From Candidatus Enterousia merdequi (GTDB taxonomy: Bacteria; Pseudomonadota; Alphaproteobacteria; Rs-D84), in contig JAGHTM010000125.1 of the NCBI GenBank assembly GCA_018065345.1, forward strand, positions 1 to 5,407: a stretch of DNA of 5,407 nt. Reading direction: 5' to 3'. How positions within the stretch are numbered: the first letter of the stretch is position 1; every line of letters begins with the position of its first letter. A model generated the notes under the pieces. The model did no database searches. It was not told where the DNA came from and saw nothing but the letters and a program-made list of their open reading frames with translations. The position numbers were made by a program, and so were the translations under genes. Below are positions 1 to 3,962 of the stretch, piece after piece.

Positions 1-19
1 GAAAGGTGTATTTTATATT

Positions 20-1924
20 ATGCGATTATTAAAAAGTTTTTTTATCGCTTTGATTTGTTGTTTGGGAGCATCGTTTTACAATTCTGCATTTGCTGGTTGT
101 GAAGAAGATAAGATTGACCCAGGAAATTATTGTTTAACATCAAGAATTTATCCATGTCGTGCTGGATGCTGGTGTGAAGGTGCTGCGGATGGTCAACCAT
201 ATCATGCACTAGATCAAAGTGGTAATGGAATGGCAAACATTTCTGATGGTAATGTGAAAAACTGGTGTTTAAATGGTACATCTTGTGCTTGGTCTGGAAG
301 TGGCACTCAATGTGGTACATCTGATGCTGCAAAAATTTATAAGTGTCCGCTTTCTTATCCTTCCTCTGCTGATAACGCAACAAAGAAAGAAGATTGTTAT
401 ACAAACGTTGTTTGCTCAGCAGGTTATTATGTTGAGTATGATTCACCGGACTGTAATGTTGATTGTCCCAGAGGAAATTATTGTCCTGGAGGTTCTGTTG
501 AGGCTTACTACCACAGGGCTGCTAATTTAATATCTTGTCCTACTAGCATACCTTCGGGTTATAGTTATATTAATGTTAGTGCAAACCCAAAATGGACAAG
601 AATTGAGGATTGTGAAATAAGAAAGAAAGTTCCAAATTGTGACTCTGGGTATTTACTAAGAAAAGGAAAAACTGGTGGTAGTTGGGGGAGTGTGCAATAT
701 GAAAATATAAAATTGAAAAAAGGGTATAAACTTAATATAGATGGTGATAATACAAAATGTGAAGTATGTGGAAGTGGTTATTATAATGATGGTAGTAACA
801 GTCTGTGCAATCAATGTAGTAAACCTTCTTCTCTTTCGTCTTGGAGTACAGGAACTGTTGTATCGGACACTGATCATACAGTAACAACCACAGCATCATC
901 GTGGGAGCAATGTTACATTTATGGAACGCCACAAAATTGTACTTCTGGAACTGTACGAAAATATTATAGTCATTATGAAGGTAGCGGTAAGGTTGCATAT
1001 AGTGATACAAAATTTGAGATTACAGTTCCATTAGTGCCAAAAACTGGATATTATGTAAATGAAAAAATTGGACAATGTGTAACATGTAAGGGGAATGATT
1101 ATGTTGATTATTATGTGGACGGCAACCAATGTAAAAAATGTCCGGGTATTCCTTCTGGTGCTGTTTATTATAAAGAAAATAGTAATGCCGTGAATGACGG
1201 TATAGAAAACTGTCGTTATGGAATAAATCCAGACCATTGTGAAAAAAAATATGGTGGATATGCTGTAATTTATAAATATAAGGGTAGTGCTTTAACAGGA
1301 AAATATGAGTTGGATCCAGAAAAACCTGTGAGTGCAAATGTAAATAGTTATGTTAAAGATGATAAAGTCAGTTGCGCAACTTGTGCGAGTTTTGATAGCA
1401 ACAAAGCGTTTAGTGATGGTGGAGAAATAGATTCTTCAAAATGTTATAGTTGTGAACCAGGAAGTTGTATAGATAACAATGGTGTTTGTCAAACTTGTTC
1501 TGCTGGATTTGCGTGTCCTGCTAATACAACAACAGGTAAAGCACAAAACTGTAAGTATTGTCCTGCCAGCAACTGTGAGATTTCTACATCTTATTATGGT
1601 GTTGATGGGTGTGGATTAAGTGGTAATAAATATTCTTATTCAGAAGAAGGTGCTGTAAAATGCAGTAGTTGTGGTAATGGTACAATGCTTGATATATATG
1701 ATAAAGATAACAATAAAGATGGTCTTTTTGAAAAAGAATGTAGTGGCAATACTACTGATAACCTAAAATCTTGCTACTGTAATGTAAATGGTGAAACATA
1801 TTATGCGATACTTGATGACATTGTGCAAGCATGTGTTTCAAAACCAAAACAAATATGTATAAATGGTATAAATGCAAATACGTGCTTTTCGTGGCCAGGC
1901 CTCAAAAAAATAACAAAAAAATAA
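20..1924 (+). CDS. Exported Cys-rich repeat protein, function unknown
   Basis: I do not recognise a named family. The 634-residue product starts with a signal peptide: basic MRLLK, a hydrophobic stretch to about residue 20, then AFA before Gly26. Cleavage after Ala25 by signal peptidase I fits; FAGC (Cys27) also fits a loose lipobox, so a lipoprotein is possible. The mature part has 49 Cys (about 8%), many as CxxC pairs, and is rich in Gly, Ser, Tyr and Asn. Residues 132-158 have a CSAGYY...CPRGNYCPGG pattern like eukaryotic GCC2/GCC3 or ephrin-receptor-like Cys modules. Residues 198-478 hold three 100-residue repeats. Residues 561-568 (DKDNNKDG) resemble a calcium-binding loop, weakly. There is no transmembrane anchor after the signal. 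The ATG at 20 follows AAAGG at 2-6 and is directly followed by the signal peptide. Arg is mostly AGA, unlike rpoA, which uses only CGN. A surface or periplasmic disulfide-bonded role is inference. Confidence 0.9.
   Translation: MRLLKSFFIALICCLGASFYNSAFAGCEEDKIDPGNYCLTSRIYPCRAGCWCEGAADGQPYHALDQSGNGMANISDGNVKNWCLNGTSCAWSGSGTQCGTSDAAKIYKCPLSYPSSADNATKKEDCYTNVVCSAGYYVEYDSPDCNVDCPRGNYCPGGSVEAYYHRAANLISCPTSIPSGYSYINVSANPKWTRIEDCEIRKKVPNCDSGYLLRKGKTGGSWGSVQYENIKLKKGYKLNIDGDNTKCEVCGSGYYNDGSNSLCNQCSKPSSLSSWSTGTVVSDTDHTVTTTASSWEQCYIYGTPQNCTSGTVRKYYSHYEGSGKVAYSDTKFEITVPLVPKTGYYVNEKIGQCVTCKGNDYVDYYVDGNQCKKCPGIPSGAVYYKENSNAVNDGIENCRYGINPDHCEKKYGGYAVIYKYKGSALTGKYELDPEKPVSANVNSYVKDDKVSCATCASFDSNKAFSDGGEIDSSKCYSCEPGSCIDNNGVCQTCSAGFACPANTTTGKAQNCKYCPASNCEISTSYYGVDGCGLSGNKYSYSEEGAVKCSSCGNGTMLDIYDKDNNKDGLFEKECSGNTTDNLKSCYCNVNGETYYAILDDIVQACVSKPKQICINGINANTCFSWPGLKKITKK
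536..1453 (+). repeat. Three protein-level repeats of 100 aa, six Cys each
   Basis: Inside the Cys-rich gene the Cys positions recur with a 100-residue period: C198, C298 and C398 each start a C-x8-C pair (to C207, C307, C407), followed 40-46 residues later by CxxC (247/250, 353/356, 452/455) and then a second CxxC (263/266, 371/374, 475/478). Each period therefore has exactly six Cys. The segment before each C-x8-C starts at a Cys, usually as CP..IPSG (residues 173-180 and 374-380). A shorter, divergent copy may lie at residues 109-132. The repeats are not obvious at the DNA level, so they are old or diverged. Confidence 0.75.
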
Positions 1925-1925
1925 C
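1903..1925 (+). repeat. Tandem 11-bp A-rich duplication at a stop codon
   Basis: The unit CAAAAAAATAA occurs twice in tandem (1903-1913 and 1914-1924) and is followed by a further C. The second copy supplies the stop codon of the Cys-rich gene. Because 11 is not a multiple of three, the copy number sets the reading frame at the C-terminus. Each copy has a run of seven A. Confidence 0.8.
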
Positions 1926-1937
1926 AACTGATATTTA

Positions 1938-1966
1938 TTGACTTTTTAATTTTTTTGGTATAAAAT
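1938..1966 (+). promoter_or_regulatory. Sigma70-type promoter for rpoA
   Basis: TTGACT at 1938-1943 is separated by 17 bp from TAAAAT at 1961-1966 (TATAAA at 1959 is an overlapping alternative with a 15-bp spacer). The spacer is T-rich. Transcription would start near 1972-1974, leaving a leader of about 60 nt before rpoA. No clear intrinsic terminator separates this from the upstream gene, so some readthrough from it is possible. Confidence 0.7.
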
Positions 1967-1972
1967 CTCCGG

Positions 1973-1990
1973 GCACGTTGGAAAATGTGC
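1973..1990 (+). promoter_or_regulatory. 5'-terminal hairpin with GNRA loop in the rpoA leader
   Basis: GCACGTT (1973-1979) pairs with AATGTGC (1984-1990), seven pairs including one G-U, closing a GGAA loop, which is a GNRA tetraloop. The predicted transcription start lies at or next to the first paired base, so the hairpin would sit at the very 5' end of the mRNA. A role in mRNA stability or autoregulation is inferred only from position. Confidence 0.5.
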
Positions 1991-2033
1991 AAATCTGGTG
2001 AAAATAATAAACTAAGCCTGATGGAGTATAAAA

Positions 2034-3062
2034 ATGATTGAAAAAAATTGGATGACTTTGATTAAACCTAAAAAGTTATCTATCAAAGTTGATGAAAATA
2101 ATCCTAGTATTGCAACTTTAATTGCAGAACCTTTGGAAAAAGGTTTTGGTTTAACACTTGGAACTGCTTTGCGTCGCGTATTGTTATCGTCTTTGCAAGG
2201 TTGTGCTCCAATTTATGTCAAAATTGATGGTGCTCAACACGAATTTACAAGCTTGGCTGGTGTTCGTGAAGATATCACAGATATCATTTTGAATTTAAAA
2301 GGTGTTTATTTCAAAGCATTGACCGAAGGACAACACAAAGCAACATTGAAAGTCAAAGGTCCAGCTGTCGTAACTGCTGGTATGATTGAAACTTCTGGTA
2401 ATGTAGAAGTTATGAACAAAGATGCTGAAATTTGCACTTTGGATAATGGTGCTTCATTTGATATGGAAATAACTTTGGGTTCTGGACGTGGATATGTTCC
2501 TGCATCTGTAAACGCAACAGATTTGCCACTTGGAACAATTCCTGTCGATTCGATTTATTCTCCAATTTTGAACGTTGCTTCTAACGTTTCTCAAACTCGT
2601 GTTGGTCAATCAACAGATTTTGATAAATTGGAATTGACTGTTAAAACAAATGGTTCTGTATCTCCAGAAGATGCTATTGCATATGCTGCACGCATTTTGA
2701 CAGACCAATTAAATGTGTTTATCAATTTTGAAGATCCTACACAACTTAACGTTGCTGGCGATGAAGAAAAAGCAAAAGATGTTTTGCCTTTCGATCCAAA
2801 ATTGTTGAAACATGTTGATGAATTAGAATTGTCTGTTCGTGCAACAAATTGCTTAAAGAACGATAAAATTAACTGGTTGGGCGAATTGGTTCAAAAGACT
2901 GAAAATGATATGTTGAAAACACCTAATTTCGGTCGTAAATCTTTGAACGAAATCAAGGCTCAATTAGAAGCTATGGGATTGTCTTTGGGAATGGATGTTC
3001 CTGGATGGCCACCTGAAAATATTTCTGAATTGGCCAAGAAATACGAAGACCCATACAAATAA
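2034..3062 (+). CDS. rpoA: DNA-directed RNA polymerase subunit alpha
   Basis: RpoA dimerises to nucleate assembly of core RNA polymerase (alpha2-beta-beta'-omega); its C-terminal domain binds UP-element DNA and activators. At 342 residues it is full length. The N-terminal domain shows GFGLTLGTALRRVLLSS (residues 38-53), HEFTSLAGVREDITDI (69-84) and GRGYVPA (151-157). The C-terminal domain shows LSVRATNCLK (266-275) and TPNFGRKSLNEIK (296-308), ending in GWPPENI. Arg269, Asn272 and Lys302 line up with the E. coli DNA-contacting R265, N268 and K298. Two small departures are Thr44 where Asn is usual (TLGNALRR) and AT for SA before Asn272. GGAG at 2023-2026 lies 7 nt before the ATG, and the N-terminus IEKNW matches alphaproteobacterial homologues, fixing this start. 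All Arg codons are CGN, consistent with high expression. The next gene, rplQ, is the usual neighbour but lies unusually far away (223 bp). Confidence 0.99.
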   Translation: MIEKNWMTLIKPKKLSIKVDENNPSIATLIAEPLEKGFGLTLGTALRRVLLSSLQGCAPIYVKIDGAQHEFTSLAGVREDITDIILNLKGVYFKALTEGQHKATLKVKGPAVVTAGMIETSGNVEVMNKDAEICTLDNGASFDMEITLGSGRGYVPASVNATDLPLGTIPVDSIYSPILNVASNVSQTRVGQSTDFDKLELTVKTNGSVSPEDAIAYAARILTDQLNVFINFEDPTQLNVAGDEEKAKDVLPFDPKLLKHVDELELSVRATNCLKNDKINWLGELVQKTENDMLKTPNFGRKSLNEIKAQLEAMGLSLGMDVPGWPPENISELAKKYEDPYK

Positions 3063-3167
3063 ATTAAATTCTGTGCGGTCTTGTTGTGATTGCTGTTTTT
3101 CATGTAGGTCAACTACACTTTAAAACATCAATCACTTCCAATACCGTCATATAATTTAATTTCTTGT
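3055..3167. repeat. 113-nt imperfect palindrome (MITE-like or structured RNA)
   Basis: One long interrupted hairpin starts in the last rpoA codons and fills half the spacer. Paired segments are 3055-3058/3164-3167, 3061-3070/3153-3162 (AAATTAAATT, ten perfect pairs), 3075-3079/3143-3147 (one G-U), 3081-3083/3139-3141, 3086-3092/3129-3135 (GTGATTG/CAATCAC), 3094-3099/3122-3127 and 3103-3107/3113-3117 (TGTAG/CTACA) around a GTCAA loop. That is about 40 pairs. No T-run follows, so it is not an ordinary intrinsic terminator. It could be a non-autonomous mobile palindromic element or an RNA processing or attenuation structure; no clear target-site duplication is visible. Confidence 0.65.
3150..3155 (+). 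promoter_or_regulatory. Possible -10 box of an internal rplQ promoter
   Basis: TATAAT at 3150-3155 is a perfect -10 consensus, but nothing resembling TTGACA lies 16-18 bp upstream (the sequence there is around ATCAAT) and there is no extended -10 TG. If used, transcription would start near 3162, just after the palindrome and about 19 nt before the small ORF. AT-rich DNA gives such boxes by chance, so this is tentative. Confidence 0.3.
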
Positions 3168-3180
3168 TTAGTGCAAGAAA

Positions 3181-3282
3181 ATGTCGAAAAACAAAATATC
3201 CACGATTCAGAAAGAAATTTTTGGTTGTGGTGTCTCAAAAATCCCTGTGACAAAAGCAGGGCAGAAAAAACTAAAGGAGTAA
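3181..3282 (+). CDS. Possible 33-codon leader ORF with GreA-like end
   Basis: An open frame from ATG at 3181 to TAA at 3280-3282 ends 3 nt before the rplQ start and reads through the rplQ Shine-Dalgarno. Its last residues, SKIPVTKAGQKKLKE, match the conserved start of transcript-cleavage factor GreA (E. coli: AIPMTLRGAEKLREEL), sharing I-P-x-T-x2-G-x3-L-x-E. The preceding 18 residues (starting MSKNKIST) are not recognised, and no good ribosome binding site precedes the ATG. It may be a remnant of a greA 5' end, a translated leader peptide coupled to rplQ, or chance. Full GreA is about 158 residues, so this cannot be a working GreA. Confidence 0.3.
   Translation: MSKNKISTIQKEIFGCGVSKIPVTKAGQKKLKE
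3273..3279 (+). promoter_or_regulatory. Ribosome binding site of rplQ, inside the small ORF
   Basis: AAAGGAG lies 6 nt upstream of the rplQ ATG. The same bases encode the last Lys-Glu codons of the upstream small ORF, so ribosomes finishing that ORF would stop at the rplQ start region. This arrangement would permit translational coupling if the small ORF is translated. Confidence 0.8.
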
Positions 3283-3285
3283 TCA

Positions 3286-3849
3286 ATGAGACATATGAAA
3301 GCAGGTCGCACTTTTAATCGCGATACTAATGCTCGCAAAGCCATGTTTATTGGTTTAGCAAAAAACTTAATTGAAAAAGAACAAATTAAAACAACTTTGC
3401 CAAAAGCAAAAGATTTACGCAGTGTAGTCGAAAAATTGATTACTCGTGCTAAAGTTGATACTGTTGCAAATCGTCGTTTGACAGCATCTGAATTGGGTAA
3501 CAATTCTGAAAAAACAGTTAAAAAATTGTTTGCTGTATTAGGACCAAGATATGAAAAACGTCCTGGTGGATACACACGCGTTTTGAAAGCTGGTTTCCGT
3601 TATGGTGATGCTGCACCAATGGCTATCATAGAATTGGTTGATCGCGACGAAAATGCAAAAAAAGTTGCTACAAAAACTGTTGCTGCATCAAAAGCAGAAC
3701 CAACAGCAAAAGACGAAAAAGTTGCTGCACCAAAAGCAACAAAAACAACAAAAGCAACAAAAGTTGCTACTGAAAAGAAAGCGGCTGCACCAAAAGCAAA
3801 AGCTGGCGCAAAAACTGTTGCTGTTAAACGTCGTGCAACTGGTAAATAA
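3286..3849 (+). CDS. rplQ: Large ribosomal subunit protein bL17 with long Lys/Ala tail
   Basis: bL17 is a large-subunit ribosomal protein and the customary partner of rpoA. The product has 187 residues against 127 in E. coli. Residues 1-121 are the L17 core: MRHMKAGRTFNRDTNARKAMF at the start (Met4 and Ala16 replace more usual basic/His residues), LAKNLIEKEQIKTTLPKAKDLR (24-45), RPGGYTRVLKAGFRYGDAAPMAIIELVDR (92-120). From residue 122 a 66-residue low-complexity tail follows, with 17 Lys, 2 Arg and many Ala and Thr, including two APKA motifs (148-151, 168-171). The tail is continuous with the core, without a frameshift, and probably lies flexible on the ribosome surface or contacts rRNA (inference). 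The start is fixed by the MRH N-terminus and AAAGGAG 6 nt upstream. An intrinsic terminator follows 21 nt after the stop. Confidence 0.98.
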   Translation: MRHMKAGRTFNRDTNARKAMFIGLAKNLIEKEQIKTTLPKAKDLRSVVEKLITRAKVDTVANRRLTASELGNNSEKTVKKLFAVLGPRYEKRPGGYTRVLKAGFRYGDAAPMAIIELVDRDENAKKVATKTVAASKAEPTAKDEKVAAPKATKTTKATKVATEKKAAAPKAKAGAKTVAVKRRATGK

Positions 3850-3870
3850 TTTTTATCACGATATAACAAG

Positions 3871-3898
3871 CACCACCAATTTGGTGGTGTTTTTTTTT
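3871..3898 (+). terminator. Intrinsic terminator after rplQ
   Basis: CACCACC (3871-3877) pairs with GGTGGTG (3883-3889), extended by one A-T pair around a short loop, and is followed at once by nine T (3890-3898). There is no matching A-run on the left, so it works only for the + strand. It ends the rpoA-rplQ unit. Confidence 0.92.
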
Positions 3899-3908
3899 AT
3901 AAAAACGC

Positions 3909-3937
3909 TTGTTTTAATTTGTGTTTCATGATAGAAT
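3909..3937 (+). promoter_or_regulatory. Sigma70-type promoter for the downstream exported protein
   Basis: TTGTTT at 3909-3914 and TAGAAT at 3932-3937 are 17 bp apart. Transcription would start near 3944, giving a leader of only about 20 nt that is almost entirely ribosome binding site (AAAGGA at 3944-3949 and AGGAG at 3952-3956, the latter 6 nt before the ATG). The promoter starts 11 bp after the terminator T-run, so this gene is a separate transcription unit. Confidence 0.65.
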
Positions 3938-3962
3938 ACGCACAAAGGAATAGGAGTTTTTT

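Noticed and set aside
42..446. 134-codon minus-strand open frame and similar ones up to 1337
   Set aside because: These are His/Tyr/Ile-rich readings of the complement of a gene full of TGT, GGT and AAT codons and lack start signals.
1891..1956. Intrinsic terminator after the Cys-rich gene
   Set aside because: GGCCAGGCC cannot form a usable hairpin (one-base loop), and the A-rich and T-rich runs do not pair around a GC stem, so no terminator is called.
3055..3167. Palindrome as a rho-independent terminator of rpoA
   Set aside because: No U-tract follows the 3' arm; the next bases are CTTGTTTAG or, for the inner stem, TTCCAATACC.
3163..3178. Small inverted repeat CTTG...CAAG
   Set aside because: Only four base pairs with a seven-base loop; this is expected by chance in AT-rich DNA.
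3207..3575. 122-codon minus-strand open frame over the start of rplQ
   Set aside because: It is antisense to the conserved L17 core, which is certain, and has no homology I recognise.
3638..3931. 97-codon open frame in another + frame over the rplQ tail
   Set aside because: It reads as Lys/Gln/Leu low complexity, runs through the terminator, and simply reflects the repetitive GCA/AAA codons of rplQ.
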